Assembly (NCBI GenBank): GCA_013397435.1
Contig: VZRG01000186.1
Span: 563,157 to 627,156, forward strand
Reading direction: 5' to 3'
Source of the DNA: Erythrocercus mccallii
Taxonomy: Eukaryota > Chordata > Aves > Passeriformes > Dicruridae
DNA: 64,000 nt
How positions within the stretch are numbered: the stretch's first letter is position 1; every line of letters starts with the position of its first letter. The notes below the pieces were generated by a model. It saw nothing but the letters and a program-made list of their open reading frames with translations, ran no database searches and was not told where the DNA came from. The translations under genes and the position numbers were made by a program. Positions 13,141 to 26,543 of this stretch are shown piece after piece.

Positions 13141-14734
13141 GTCTAGACTTAGATGATAATAAAATTGAGTGAAAATTAGTGGTAAAAGAAGTATATTCTT
13201 GACTGTATTTCAGATGAAATACACTATCCCTAGAAGTAAAATGTAAAGGTTCATTTGACTATTGAAGGAAGATGAAATTTTTAAGAACAACGTTGCTTGT
13301 ACTGTTAGAACTAGGAGAAAAAAACTCAGAACGTAAGTATCAAAAAATGAATTCTTTCCAGAACAGAATATTCATATTTAGGGACACCAGAAAGATAACC
13401 AATGAAGTTTTTTCCTCTTTTCAAATACTCTAAAGTGGAATAAAAATGAGCTGAAAATAGCAAAAATCTGTGTTTTGTTTTGACTAAAAATATTTTGATC
13501 AATTTCCATTATTTGGTTTCTTTCTGAAGCATGAAGGAAGAATAGCTGCAGTTATTTGCTGACAGAAGCATTCCTCACTTCAAAAGTAGGCAAATAAGTA
13601 TTCTTTGATTCATTGACAATTTTTCCTACACAGATCTTTCTTTGTCCTCAGTTTCTTTAAGCATTCCACTGTTGTGAAATTAAAACCCCTAGGGAAATCT
13701 GAGACTGACAGTGTGGTACTGTCTCCTCAGTTTCTCCTTCTGAATTTAAATAAACACTATGCAATCAAAATCAAAGAAGGTTGTTCAATAAATGTGGGAT
13801 GACATGCATTTTTTCATGTTTCATATCTCAGTGGCTGCCAGAGTGTCTCGATTAATTGCTTCTATTTTTATATATAAATAATGTTTTTCTGCAGCTTGAA
13901 AAGGTCTGATGAGTAAGTTTATGTCACTTTCCAAAGTCCAACAAATAGATGGATTCAGCAACATATTTTAAAATCATCATCACCTTTGGTTACATCTTTC
14001 ACTCTGTCTTTCTAGAGTGACTAGATTGTGTAGAAGAAATAGTATTAATTAGCTCCATCTAGTCATCCATGGATCAAAATACCTAATTTTAAAAATATAC
14101 TATCATTAATATCTGATTTCAAAGCTGATATATTACAGTAAGTTTGGGAATAGTAGTGAGATTTTGAGCTGGACAGTGGAAACCTTTCCAGAGAAATACT
14201 AATTTCACTGAATAATTTGAAAATTTTCAGATTATATATTTTCAATTTATCTCCTTCTGGTGAACAGTAGAGAAGGTACTCTAAGAATCCAAATGGCTAT
14301 ATATTACCAGACTTGACTTTCTTCTATAAGCACCCTTTTTTCAGTCCTTGCACTTACCTGTATGCAAAGCCTTTGTATATTCTACAAGTATTCTAGTTTA
14401 CCTCAGAGCATCCCCCTCACAGTGGCATATAGGTCATGGTATCCATATCTGAGTTCCTGAAGAATTGTGTTACATACTAAGTCCTTAAAGAGCTGCCTGT
14501 TCGGTGCAGTGTGTTACCTGAGGTAATCTGCTCATCTGAGTACTACAGCATTTCAAATACAGCCTTCCTTCCATGTGATTTAAGCAGATTACAAATCCCT
14601 GGATTTACCATTATCCTAGAGGAAACACACTTTTTTTGTTTGTTTATTTGTCTGTGAGCACAAAATACAGTTGCATTACAAAAAAATAGTTGAATAAAAA
14701 ACCACAACCTTGTAGGCAGATGTATGCAAGTGTA

Positions 14735-14863
14735 GACTGGGCTTCAGTCCTTCAGGATAAACCTGCTCCTGTGTGGGAAATTGCCCCAGCATCTGGAGTG
14801 CCACCTCCCACAGTGTCCGTGGGGATGTTTCTCACACTTTCCTCTCTCACTCTGCCGTGCAGT
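14735..14863 (-). mobile_element. Probable ERV LTR fragment truncated by the assembly gap
   Basis: The GC-richer stretch ending gtttctcacactttcctctctcactctgccgtgcagt resembles the segment of the LTR at 41204-41593 that reads tctcactcctttctctggctc...gcacagtgac, in the same (minus) orientation. The match is partial and by eye. The element runs into the N gap, so its other end is unknown. Confidence 0.45.
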
Positions 14864-15728
14864 NNNNNNNNNNNNNNNNNNNNNNNNNNNNNNNNNNNNN
14901 NNNNNNNNNNNNNNNNNNNNNNNNNNNNNNNNNNNNNNNNNNNNNNNNNNNNNNNNNNNNNNNNNNNNNNNNNNNNNNNNNNNNNNNNNNNNNNNNNNNN
15001 NNNNNNNNNNNNNNNNNNNNNNNNNNNNNNNNNNNNNNNNNNNNNNNNNNNNNNNNNNNNNNNNNNNNNNNNNNNNNNNNNNNNNNNNNNNNNNNNNNNN
15101 NNNNNNNNNNNNNNNNNNNNNNNNNNNNNNNNNNNNNNNNNNNNNNNNNNNNNNNNNNNNNNNNNNNNNNNNNNNNNNNNNNNNNNNNNNNNNNNNNNNN
15201 NNNNNNNNNNNNNNNNNNNNNNNNNNNNNNNNNNNNNNNNNNNNNNNNNNNNNNNNNNNNNNNNNNNNNNNNNNNNNNNNNNNNNNNNNNNNNNNNNNNN
15301 NNNNNNNNNNNNNNNNNNNNNNNNNNNNNNNNNNNNNNNNNNNNNNNNNNNNNNNNNNNNNNNNNNNNNNNNNNNNNNNNNNNNNNNNNNNNNNNNNNNN
15401 NNNNNNNNNNNNNNNNNNNNNNNNNNNNNNNNNNNNNNNNNNNNNNNNNNNNNNNNNNNNNNNNNNNNNNNNNNNNNNNNNNNNNNNNNNNNNNNNNNNN
15501 NNNNNNNNNNNNNNNNNNNNNNNNNNNNNNNNNNNNNNNNNNNNNNNNNNNNNNNNNNNNNNNNNNNNNNNNNNNNNNNNNNNNNNNNNNNNNNNNNNNN
15601 NNNNNNNNNNNNNNNNNNNNNNNNNNNNNNNNNNNNNNNNNNNNNNNNNNNNNNNNNNNNNNNNNNNNNNNNNNNNNNNNNNNNNNNNNNNNNNNNNNNN
15701 NNNNNNNNNNNNNNNNNNNNNNNNNNNN
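14864..15728. other. Assembly gap (865 N)
   Basis: An uninterrupted run of N. Long ORFs spanning it are translations of unknown bases and are meaningless. Repeats lie on both sides: LTR-like on the left, CR1 3' region on the right. The gap probably reflects repeat or GC-related assembly failure. Confidence 0.99.
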
Positions 15729-16290
15729 GGTTGGAAAAGACCTTTGAGATCATTGAGTCCAACCTATGATCAAGTCCACCTTGTCAGCTGGACCATGGCA
15801 CTGAGTGCCCCATCCAGTCTTTTCCTAAATACTTCCAGGGACAGTGACTCCACCACTTTCTTGGGCAGCCCATTCCACTGCCTAGTCAGTCCTTATGTGA
15901 AGAACTTCTTCCTAATGTCCAATCTAAACCTCCCCGATACAGTTTAAGACTGTTTCCTCTCGTCCTGGCACTGATTGCCTGAGAGAAGAGGCCAACCCCC
16001 ACCTGGCTACAATCTCCTTTCAGGCAGCTGTAGAGAGTGATAAGGTCTCCCCTTAGCCTCCTTTCCTCCCTGTTTAACACCCCAGGCTCACTCAGCTGTT
16101 CCTCATAGGAACAGACCCTTCACCGGCCTTGCTGCACTTCCCTGGAAACACTCCAGCATCTCTCAACATCCTCCCTAAACTGGGAGGCCCAGAACTGGAC
16201 ACAGCATTCAAGGTGTGCCCTAACCAGTGACAAGTACATGGAAAGAATCACCTCTCTAGCTCTGCTAGCCACACAAAACTGTCCTCTGAC
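15729..16290 (-). mobile_element. CR1 LINE 3' region, minus orientation
   Basis: Seen: it starts at the gap edge with ggttggaaaagacctttgag, the reverse complement of the conserved CR1 block just upstream of its 3' terminal repeat. It continues through other conserved CR1 3' segments (for example agtgactccaccac, tgggcagcccattccactgc and cctctcgtcct in + strand reading). This is the best-preserved CR1 in the window and it is GC-rich compared with its flanks. Its terminal octamer repeat lies in the gap. The left limit of homology near 16290 is estimated. ORFs here are conceptual translations of the CR1 untranslated region. Confidence 0.92.
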
Positions 16291-19200
16291 ATTGCAGGTC
16301 TGACTTGGAACATTCAGAGTACATGTTTTAATTCATTTTTATGAGTGCTAGTGTGTGTTTCCTTCCAGTGAGAAGGAAACTTGCTGTAAAGTGACCTATT
16401 TCCCAGAATATTTCATGTATGGCTGACCAGGTATTTCTCATTGGTTAGATGTTTAATACAAAGTAACGGTAAGGGAAATATATTTGCAATTAAAATAAAA
16501 TGTATTACTTATAGTATAATTTCCAGGAGAAACATAGCATACTGTAATGCTGCATTTTTACAAGTTGAAAAAAACCCTCAAATTCTAGGCATAACTTATA
16601 TTACCAAAACAATTTAGCCATTTTGTTAACACATTGTAATTTCAGGTTCTGTAAATACAATGTTGTACATTAAATTTTATTCTTGTATGTGCAGAATATT
16701 TTTTATTATAACCCAATATAATAAATAACAAATATAATGTATTCTTTTCTATACAGGGACTACACAGATTTTCATTGTACTAACTTAGTCATTTAGTTAA
16801 ATTGTTTTGAAATTCCCACGAAATTCTTGAGAATTTTTGACATATTGTATATATTCACCATAAATATCTACCTTTCAAAATTACCTTTGCCTTTGTTTCT
16901 TTGCTTTTTAAATGAATAAATAACATGTATGAGTTAATGACATGTACAGCTCTACTCACTGTTTTAAAATTCTAAATTTTTAATACAAAAATGAAGCAAG
17001 ATTGAATTCTGATTATCAGATAGCTGAACTGTTTCTCCTTACTCTGTTTGGGAGCCTGAATACTGCATCAAGCTTACAATATGTATAAGGGTATGCAATT
17101 AAAATTATGAACCCAAGATTGTTGTACAAAAAGAATAGGATTTCATCACTTAGTATATCATAATTTAGCAGCTCTGAAGTTATTTTGTGAGCACACAACT
17201 TACATAAAAAAAGAAATATTTTATATTATGGCAGAATTTATTTAAAACAGAAGGTGTGTAGCAGAACCGAGATTTCTGATGGAGCCTGGAATTTTTTACT
17301 TGCAGGTTACCATAGTTAAATTCCTAAAACAGAAGGACTAAGATCCACCCTTATTTTCCACAAAATTTGGATCAAACAAAGCACCAATCAAGATTACCTT
17401 TCATAGCTGTACTGCTTGAAAACTTTTGGAACCTACTTATATGAAGTTGCAGTGTGTGATTCTGTAACAGAATGTTTTGTTTACTGAGGAATGCTTCTAC
17501 AGCAGGAAAATTTTATATACAATGTACATTATATTTAAAACATATTTTTAAAGAAGTGAAGGGAAAAGGTTGTATCTCTAAGTATATGGTTTTAAAAGGT
17601 CATTCAGTGGTTTTGGATTTTGATAAATGGTCATGTTTTTGAATAATTTCAAGAGTAGAGGAAGGTAGTTGAATCTGAAAATAGAATTAGGTCATTATTA
17701 TGATAATCTGTATTTGCTTGGATCATCAGATTCATGTTACTTGAGGCTTTGTTCTACAATAAACATACCAAAATAGGAAACCTGTTAGTGTTGCCTAAAA
17801 AGCCAAGATTATATTGAATATAAATACTATTATTTATTGTTTCAAGATAATACTCTTTTAACTGGATATAAAAACTTTGAAAATAAATTTAAAAAATCCC
17901 ATTATCTGTAGAAATTACTTAACGGAAATCTTAGCTATGCTAATAAGATAGCATGAATTTCAGACTATTTGCTTGCCTGGCTTATCACAGGCAGATTGTG
18001 TAAACATACTCTTTACTAGGTGTACAGAATTGATTTGCAAATTTCATCTGGAAAAAAATAAATTACTGTTTGTACAAGTTCCTATCACATTATTTAGGAT
18101 TTGTACATTTTTGTCCAAAATGAAATCTTATAAACAAATATTAAAATGAAAATATTAAACAGTTGTGCACATTTGCTAAAACTAATAAGGTTTACTTTTA
18201 ACAATCGCATATATATATGCATACATAGAGCTACAACACAGAGTAGACTGCTTACAGGTAAAAAGTAAGGAGCTTGAATCAGCCTGAAACTTGAATCTTT
18301 TTCTTCATCAATGTTACCATCCACACATGTGCAAAGAGTCCACCAGTGAGGGACTGGGAAATTGGAGGAAATGTAAAACCTAGTCATAGTGATAATTTTC
18401 CACAATCAAATGCATTATTTTATTATACATAATATCTCAATTCTTTTACTGAAAATAATAACAAGATAAAGGACCTGTCATAGCAAATGATTTTGTGAGG
18501 CCATGCGTTGAATAACTAATTAGTGAGTGCTGCTTTCTTGAAATAATCGTAAACGTTTTGAGAAAATCTCAGTCCTGTTTTTTCCAGGTGTAGGAGCTGA
18601 TATTCCAGTGTTCCAGATTATTTGTAATGCAAGCAATTTTATATTCTTCATTATTTTTTTTTAAGTTAGTAGAGTCTCTTGCACAGTCTAGAAGTACCAA
18701 TTCAAACACCATTTATTAAGGAAACTGTTCTGTGGCAAAACACGAAGACCAATTGATGGAACTACTTTGTTTTAGATTGATCTGTCCATAAGGACACCAC
18801 CAGAAAGAATTAAATCTGGTTTAGGTGTAAAGAACCATGCACATACATCACCATTCTGCATTCCTCTGCTTGTCATTTGAAATAGTTGGTTGATAAAAGG
18901 TAAGGTGCTTTATCATTATCCCTAGCACCTGGGAAATGGTCAAGTGTAAATGCAATCTCAGTGAATTATTAAAGGCATTGTGATTTGTGAACTTGATAAT
19001 GGTATTTTGTGAGTGTTCATTACCACTGCAATTTAATATTACTACAGAAAATGAGTTAAGAAACTAGGAGTCTAGTAACAGCTATGGGATGTAATTTACA
19101 ATCATGAAAGATAACAAATGCACACTTTACTACTGTGTCAGCAGTGTTTTGTAAAGCATGCTTAAAAAAGATAATTAAACTTCATAAGGCCTCTTGTAGC

Positions 19201-21346
19201 ATTATAATCTGTCACAAGCTTTAATCTAATGAACAATTTAAATGATATTCCAATGTAGAATAAAGTCTGAAGTGCTTGATCTTACTTGAAATTGGAATAT
19301 AGTTGTTTCCCAGAAGAAATATCTATAATATTCTGACTCAAGTAATTCTAAAATTGAGGTTTAGCACTTCTTGTGAGTTTTAGCATTATAGTGAATTAGA
19401 TAAAGTGCTAACTTGCATTAGGTTTAATTGATCTCTAGTTGATTTATTCAGAAAAGAGCTGCTCACACTGAAAAAAAAATCTCAGACAGCCATGTAGGGA
19501 AGTAAATGTTCAATAGTATGGAAGACAATAGCTCTTGTAGCAAGATAGCTTGTTACTACAGCAGTGTCAGGTGACTGGAGTGTCCGTGGACTAGTACAGT
19601 TTTGTATGGTACTGTCTTTGTTGAAGATCTTTGTCAAGATGCTTTCAACACCTTTAGCAGGGACTTGAAAATTCACTGTGAAGAAAAATGACTAAAAAAT
19701 AGAATGTTGGGTAATTGAGTAGTGCTTCTGAACTTCATTTGGTGCTCTGAAAATTAAACGGAGGGAAAGAATAAATCCTTCATGTATCTTTAGATGTTAC
19801 TTAGGACACAGTGAACAATGTTGAATCCCAGCAGTCTACCCAGAACAGGCACAAGCAGTTGTTTGACAAGATGCTTTCTCTCCAGTTGACTGCTGGTTCT
19901 TCCTGCACTATACTGCCATGTCTAATGAATAAGTAATTTAGAATCATCGTTAACTCAGGCTCATAGATAATTCAACCTTCTTTTCTAAAAAAACCTTTCA
20001 CAGATTAGGAGCTGTAGACTTCTCTGAATAAATAAATCCATTTACAAATTTATTCTTTTCAAACTAGTATTTTCATGAAACTTTTGCTGTCAAACTGTCC
20101 TGGCTCATTATATTCCCGGCTTTTACCTCCACATGCTAAGACTATAATTATTATAGTTGAAGCCATAGTTTGTTTTTTAAATTGTATATTGTGCTTCATA
20201 ACCAAATCTTGCTGAGGCAGTCAAATTCAGTAGCTAATGTCTTCTATATTTGTGCTACTTCCCTTTAGTCTTGCCTGTTGTCAAGATATACAAAGTTATT
20301 TCTCTTTGCATTTTTTTGCCTACTGAGAATTTTTTAAGGTCTGATTAGAATTGTGAGGGATTTTTTCTTGAACTATTTATTTTTTCAAGCCAGGAACTCT
20401 TCCGTGTTCTTGTTGTTATGTTGTGTTAGAAGAGTTGTCATTTTATCTCTCTTTGTAAAGGAAAAAGCATAATAATGAAAAGGTAAAAAGAGTTAAAAGG
20501 TATCTGTGTTTGACAGTGATGATTGAATGATTGAAACCTATCAACTTTTATTTTGGCTTGCTGAGTTCCAGTGTCATCTCATTTTACCATCATCTCATAA
20601 TATTTTGAAATAACCTGCACTGAATCCTGATAAAATCTGACAAATTCATTCATGAAAATATATGGTGAGTGGACATTGCCATTCAGACTTCCTTCAAGAT
20701 AATTATTCTTATAGCAAAAATCTTTTCAGTAAGTAATCTGTAGAGTTTAGTCATAGTTTTTCTTCCTGTAACTAATGATGGTATTGCAGAAGAAACTCCC
20801 AGTTATTAAAAAAGTAAACCTATCAATTTTTGTAATGCATGAATCACCAATCTTTGCTATTTTTCCACTGTTCTGAAGGCATTTTGTGCTTCTGTATTTG
20901 TCAGAAAGATATTCTGTCAGTAGAAAATGCCTGTGGATTTAGACATGTTTTCAGCACAGAGCTCTAGGTGTTTTGCCTTGTAGTCTACAGATTCCTATAT
21001 TTCTAGAATTGATCTTTTATTTAATTGTCATGGTTGGCTATTGACAAGCGTATCTTGAGTTACTGTCTGCGGATGTTATGGCCTATCCTAAAGTGGTTCT
21101 CATTGAAAAATATTTTTGCGTTGCTGTTTCAAAGATCATAATAACATAATGCTGACATCTCTGTGTGGTGACTATCTTATGTTCCTGAATATTTCTTATA
21201 AAAAAATTAATTGCTTTTTTATCATTGCTGGATAGCAATGTTCCCATACTCAGAGGATTTTGAGGTTTTATTTCTTGTGTCCTCTCATTGCTTTTGTAGT
21301 TTTTGCCATTGTTTATTGTACTATAAAGTTATGGAAATGTATCTTT

Positions 21347-21371
21347 ATGGGGTTTTGGGGGTTTTTTTTCT
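21347..21371. repeat. T/G-rich low-complexity tract
   Basis: The pattern ggggttttgggggtttttttt on the + strand. Confidence 0.7.
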
Positions 21372-22880
21372 GTAAATTTTGATTCCTTCCCTATTTTCCA
21401 AACAATTATTTCCACATAAATTTAAGAACTCCCACCAGTCTGGAACCCAAAGTCAATCAGATAAAGTTGTATTCCTTCATACAAAGCAGAAAGAAATTGC
21501 AAGAGTTACATAATATTTATCTTTCTCACTTTGTCTGAGTGTTTTTGGACCTGGATATCTTTATGAGATTTTTTTTTGTTGTCTGGAGGTTTTTAATGCC
21601 TTCCTAACTTTCTTTTAGGATTCTTGAAAGCCACATTGAAACACTAATTACCATTACTTCTCAGCTACTGCTTTTTATCTGTGGTATACACTATAGACTG
21701 CAAAATGTACCACGTGCATTTTGATCACAATTTCTGCTGCAGTAGCAATGCCACTTTACTGCATAGAGGACAGAAATTGGAATGTTGTTATTTGTGGTGA
21801 AATCCTTTTCATGAGACAAGCAGATTGCTCTAGGCTTGAGTTGAACAACAGCCTAATGACCCAGATGGAATTGCTGTGTCAAAAGTGACTTCAATCTTTT
21901 AGGGAAAAGAAAGTTAAAAATACCATATTTTGTCTCTGAAAGGAATTAAGGGTGCTTTCTTCTCTCCATGCTGGGGAGTGGTTCAGCTTTTCATAGGAGA
22001 AAGAAAAAATTCCCAGGGAAGGAATAAATGAAAAATAAATCAGAATACGTTCATGATAGCATTGTGCCCAATGTGTAAAGTAATTACTTTAACAAGCCAA
22101 TTAACTTTAATACACTGTCCCAGTGTTCCCTTGTCTCCTTAGCTGACCTGTCTATTGAAGCTTTCTGTAAACTTAGCACTCTATTTGCATAGCTGCAGAC
22201 AATTTGAGGCTGCTGTTGTTGGTTAATCTAGAATCTGAACCTGATTTAATTGCAAGGAATTTTAATGAAATGTTCAGGGTGTCAGGAAGGAAAGAGGAAT
22301 ACATGAGTTATATATGTTTTTCCTGCTATGAAGAGGTAGCAAAATATGTGAACCTACACTGATGAAAATGAGGTGTTTGGTAAAGAAGACAGACGTTGAG
22401 GAGCAATAGCATATATAACTTAAAATATCCGCAGTGATAAGGAAAAAATGTCAGCAACATGTTCACTGATGTACTTTTGCATGCTGCTGGCACTTTTGAA
22501 ACAGTCTGTGGATATTATTTAATCAAATTTTTTTTATATTTTATGAGAGTTTAGGACTCATTTGAAAAAGATAATATTTTTAGGAGACATAATAGCAAAA
22601 CTTTTATACAGTTAAGCTTTGAATTGGAAGTGAACTAATAATACACAAATTTAATCTTGAGAATGTGGTAGATGCAACCTGCTTCAGAGTAAAAGATAAC
22701 TTTACACAAATGATCTTTTCTATCCAGATTCTTCAAAATATATATTCTAAACTATTTATATTGAGTCAAGACAGTTCTATAAAGAAAAAACCTCTTCCAT
22801 AAACACTATCTATGAACAATGAAAACTTTTGGGATGTTTAATTATAATGTATTTATGTCTCTTCTGGAATATAAATATTA

Positions 22881-22896
22881 TTTATATATATATATT
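22881..22896. repeat. Short (AT)n microsatellite
   Basis: An uninterrupted tatatatatatat run in an AT-rich context. Confidence 0.8.
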
Positions 22897-24549
22897 GTTT
22901 TTGTTTTATAATAAGTTGTGTTTACTTGTTTTGGTAAGGTAAGGTTTCTGAGTGTAGCATATCCAGTGTATGCAGTGTACCTTGAAAAGCATTATGTAGA
23001 ACTTCAAAATACATGAAAATTTGGTGGAACAGTAAATTACTCATCATGTCAGCAATTAAAAATAGCTGGCTTGCTATCTAGCTATGCTATTCAGTGTGCT
23101 GGCTTTAAAGTCTTTGCCTCTTAGCCCCAGTAAAATACCTATGTCACAATGTTCATTGTTGGTAGCACTTTTTTTCTTGCTAGAGGACCTCTGGCTCTTA
23201 GAAAGAGATAAGCAAAGCATTGCTACTTTCATTGGGAACCCTAAAATATCCCTAAAAGGGCTTGGAAGAAGGCTTAATTCAGGAAATATTGCTTATCAAA
23301 ATCCATGTTCATTTACAACACACCAAGATTGGTTGACTAAAGGAACAGGAATACATTTGGATAAATTGAAGAAAACCCCCGCATTTACTACTGACAGAGA
23401 ACACAGAAGCAACCTGCCTCCTGGTGAAAGTAGTGTATCTGCATGGTGTTACTGAGGCAAGAATCTAGTTCACAACAGGTATATCATTAAGCAATAAGAA
23501 AACTGAATACATTTTGTGTTCAAATTTAAAAGTAAATAGACATTCACTTGGCTTCCAGTATATGTGTTATTGTAAACAGCTATGATGTGGTTGCACTCTG
23601 ATTACAATTCGGTGAGATTTTCTCTCTCCCTCCCCACTTTTTGCCCAAGAGAACCAACATGGCAAATAATTTTATATTGGCATGAGCAATAGATCACCTG
23701 AAAATAATGCTGTTTTAATTATGTCTAGAATCAGAATTCCCATAGCATTTCTTTGGAAGACATCTCTTAGGAAACATTGGGTTTTTTCTAATTTTCTCTG
23801 GCATTTAAGCTTTTCTGTGTCCATGAGATTTTCTTTGTTTATTTGTTTTTATTTGGAAATACAATCATCATATAATTCCGTGGGGTCATATCTACAAAAA
23901 TACAATGCATCTGTTGTCTGATATTCTATGAGGCCATGTGTTAACAGGGTATTGAGGCCATGTACAAGTAAGGTTGGGTTGAGAGGCTGGGGGTGCGTTT
24001 AATTTTGGAATAAATGTGTATTTGAGCAAAAACATGTCCTATTGCTTATTTTGTCTCCTGTGACATTTGGGAGATACCAGTAAACCAACTCATATTACTT
24101 CTTCTTAACAAGCTACCAAGCAGTAAATCCTGAACCCCTGCAAAACATATTCTTCCTTTTTTACACACTATCGGTATTTTAAAGAAAAATATAGCAGATT
24201 CATAAAATGGAAAAGTTTGGGGTTTTTATTTAAGTTCTTTATTGTTAGGCTGAAATTTTGTCCAAACAAGGTGCAGCCAATATTTTTTGTCAAACTGTCA
24301 TAGGTACTCTTTGTCATGTTCTGCTGTTGATACAGGCCAGAAATTTTATTTCATTATAATTTCAAATAGGGGAGTCAAGTTTTGTGAAGGTGGCTACCTA
24401 AATGTCAATTCCCATTAAGTATAGGGGTTGCATGATCCTTCCTGTTTACAGTTATTTTCTGAGAGTTACCAAACAATGTTTTCGGGAGAAAGAATTTTTT
24501 TGTTTGTTTTTAACAAGTATCTTAATTTTCTGTGTACACACAAACTGGG

Positions 24550-24588
24550 AAAACAAAACAAAACAAACAAAATCAAAACCAAAACCAA
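24550..24588. repeat. AAAC-rich simple repeat
   Basis: Successive aaaac, aaac and aaaacc units on the + strand. It drives three overlapping Lys/Asn/Gln-rich chance ORFs. Confidence 0.8.
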
Positions 24589-25956
24589 GTCAGTTGGGAA
24601 TATATTACTAGAGAATTTTCTTGTTCTCCATTAACTTTTTATTGGGGCAAAGCTTATGTTTCAAGTGGAAATAATTACTTTTTGACACCTAAGGATAGCT
24701 TAAGAAAACAAAAAGAGGTTTTTACTTAATGATAGAACCATAAGTGCAAAATAATATGGTCAATGTAATGAGAACAAGTTTAAAGTGCAGATAAGTCAAC
24801 TTGCTTGGCAAGATCTAGTAAGGATGTAAACATTTGCCTTAGCTCCATCTAATCCAAGTATCAACAAAACCATCAAGGTTAACTTTTATCACTTGAGAGT
24901 ATCGATGAAACACATACTATCACTGAAGTAAAAGCAGTTGTTTTTGTCTAACTCAATGCCTAGGAAAATAGTGATAGACCTGCACACAGCTTCCATCCCA
25001 AGAAAAAAACTTATATTTTAGAAGTGCTAATGATATCATTTGGACAAGTAGTTGGAGTTACACCTACATGGTGGGTTGCTTTACTTACTCCTTTTTAATG
25101 TTACCAGTATTATCACTGCTTTGCTGCAGTCATACCAGTGTTTCATCCAAGTAGTGTATTTGCTGATCACACTCAAATTTTTAAATTCTTTATCCAGATT
25201 TAGAACATGTCCACATGAAGCTACAAAACAATACGACTTTCAAAGCTGCTAATTATCAGCATCTTAGCAACCACATTGTGTTACACAGTGAACAGATAAA
25301 ACAGTAAAACTTGTATCACAAAAAAATTCTATTTTCAGTGTTCTCAGACGGAAACATTTTATACTTCTTTTAGTGGACACGAAGAAACTCCTCATGCGAG
25401 ATGGGGCCAATATTACGAGCTCACTGCATGAGGAATTTATCAGGAATTCAGTATAGATCAGGGATTTTCAGAACTGCATCCTAATTTGGTAATAATCGGT
25501 CCATAAAAACTGATCTGAGACTGCCTGGTGTTTTCAGTCAGATAAAGGCTGTGCTGTTTATTAACACTGACATATTAAACATAGAATGTACTTGGAAATA
25601 CGATATTCGTTGTAGTAGCTCTATCAAGGATGGTTCAATTTAGATATAATTTCTTTTTTAATGGTTTCTATTTTTCCTTAAATTTAGATGTCTTTAATAG
25701 CAATATAGTATATTATGTTCCAAAAGTAAGTTAATTTTTCTGCAGTTATATCTGTGTATCATTTTTGATAGAGAATGCATTTCTACTAGTTCTATTTCAA
25801 TCATAGAAAGAAAGATGAATAATCCTTTACCCAGCAAGTTTCAAAAATAAAAGAGTTAAAATATAAATGACATGATTATCAGACAATAGAGAGTAAAAAT
25901 AGGAAAATATTGAACAGATGCACCAATTAAATTCAGTTTCAATGTATAATATTTAG

Positions 25957-26008
25957 AGTTTGGGGGTTTTTCTTTGTTTATTTGTTAGGTTGTTTTTTGT
26001 TTTTTTTC
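25957..26008. repeat. T/G-rich tract flanking a CR1 copy
   Basis: Runs of T broken by G (tttgggggttttt...ttgttttttgtttttttt), immediately left of the CR1 fragment at 26022. A similar tract lies on the right side of that CR1. Confidence 0.75.
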
Positions 26009-26021
26009 AAATAGAGTAGTT

Positions 26022-26450
26022 TGAGTTAGAAGTGACCTTCAAAGGACATCTGTAACCCCTCCACAATGAGCAGGGACATTAAACTCAATCAGGTTGCTCA
26101 AAGCCCCATCCAATTTTATCTTGAATGTTTCCTGGAATTGGGCATCCACCACCCCTTCTCTGCACACCTTTGTCAGTGCTTCACAACCCTTATTGTAAAA
26201 AACTTCTTCCTTGTATCTAATTTAAATTGGCCATCTTTCACCTTAAAACCATTACCCCTTGTCCAATTGCAACAGGTCAGGCTACAAAGTTTGACCTCAT
26301 CTTTCCTTGGCCCTCTTCAGGGTGTTCTGGGACCTTCTCCAGGCTGAACAATCCCAGCTCTCTCACCTATCTTCACAGGAGAGGTACTCCCTGTTCATGG
26401 CCACTCTAACAAGTCTATGTCTCTTATGCCAGGGGGGCCAGATCTGGTTG
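26022..26450 (-). mobile_element. CR1 LINE 3' region, minus orientation
   Basis: + strand reading shows the CR1 reverse-complement order: gaagtgacctt, then aggttgctcaaagccccatcca, then aacttcttcctt, then ccccttgtcc, then ctgaacaatcccagctctctc, then ccagatctggttg. The segment coding QVAQSPIQ in conceptual translation recurs in opposite orientation in the CR1 at about 34.4 kb, confirming a shared repeat. It is more diverged than the copy beside the gap. Both boundaries are approximate. Confidence 0.88.
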
Positions 26451-26486
26451 AAGTCTGATAAAGTTTTTAAGAGGAAATGCATGAAG

Positions 26487-26543
26487 ATTTTTTTTTTCTG
26501 GTGGTGGTGGCTTTTTGGGTATTTTTTTGTTGTTTTTTGTTTC
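26487..26543. repeat. T-rich tract with GGT triplets
   Basis: Ten T, then tctggtggtggtggc, then further T runs broken by G. It lies just right of the CR1 copy. Confidence 0.75.

Larger units (their letters stand above)
5091..14730. other. AT-rich intronic sequence without recognisable genes
   Basis: A long stretch with only chance ORFs of up to about 96 codons. Small structures noted separately are an ATA/ATT tract at 9557-9604, a T/G tract at 10314-10361 and a short direct repeat at 13057/13126. I cannot identify transposons here, although very old degraded copies could be present. Confidence 0.6.
16291..26021. other. AT-rich intronic sequence without recognisable genes
   Basis: It contains only short ORFs, the longest 123 codons at 23084-23455 on +, with no domain, signal peptide or splice context that I recognise. 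Also present are an AT microsatellite at 22881-22896, T/G tracts at 21347-21371 and 25957-26008, and an AAAC-rich tract at 24550-24588. I see no transposon ends. Confidence 0.6.

Noticed and set aside
14690..15947. Several ORFs of 324 to 388 codons
   Set aside because: They consist almost entirely of undefined bases across the N gap, so they carry no coding evidence.
23084..23455. 123-codon ORF on +
   Set aside because: No recognisable domain, no exon-like splice boundaries in a fitting phase, and such lengths are expected by chance in 64 kb.
26066..26409. ORFs of 93 and 60 codons on +
   Set aside because: They translate the reverse complement of a CR1 3' untranslated region. The same peptide motif appears at the opposite-strand CR1 near 34.4 kb.
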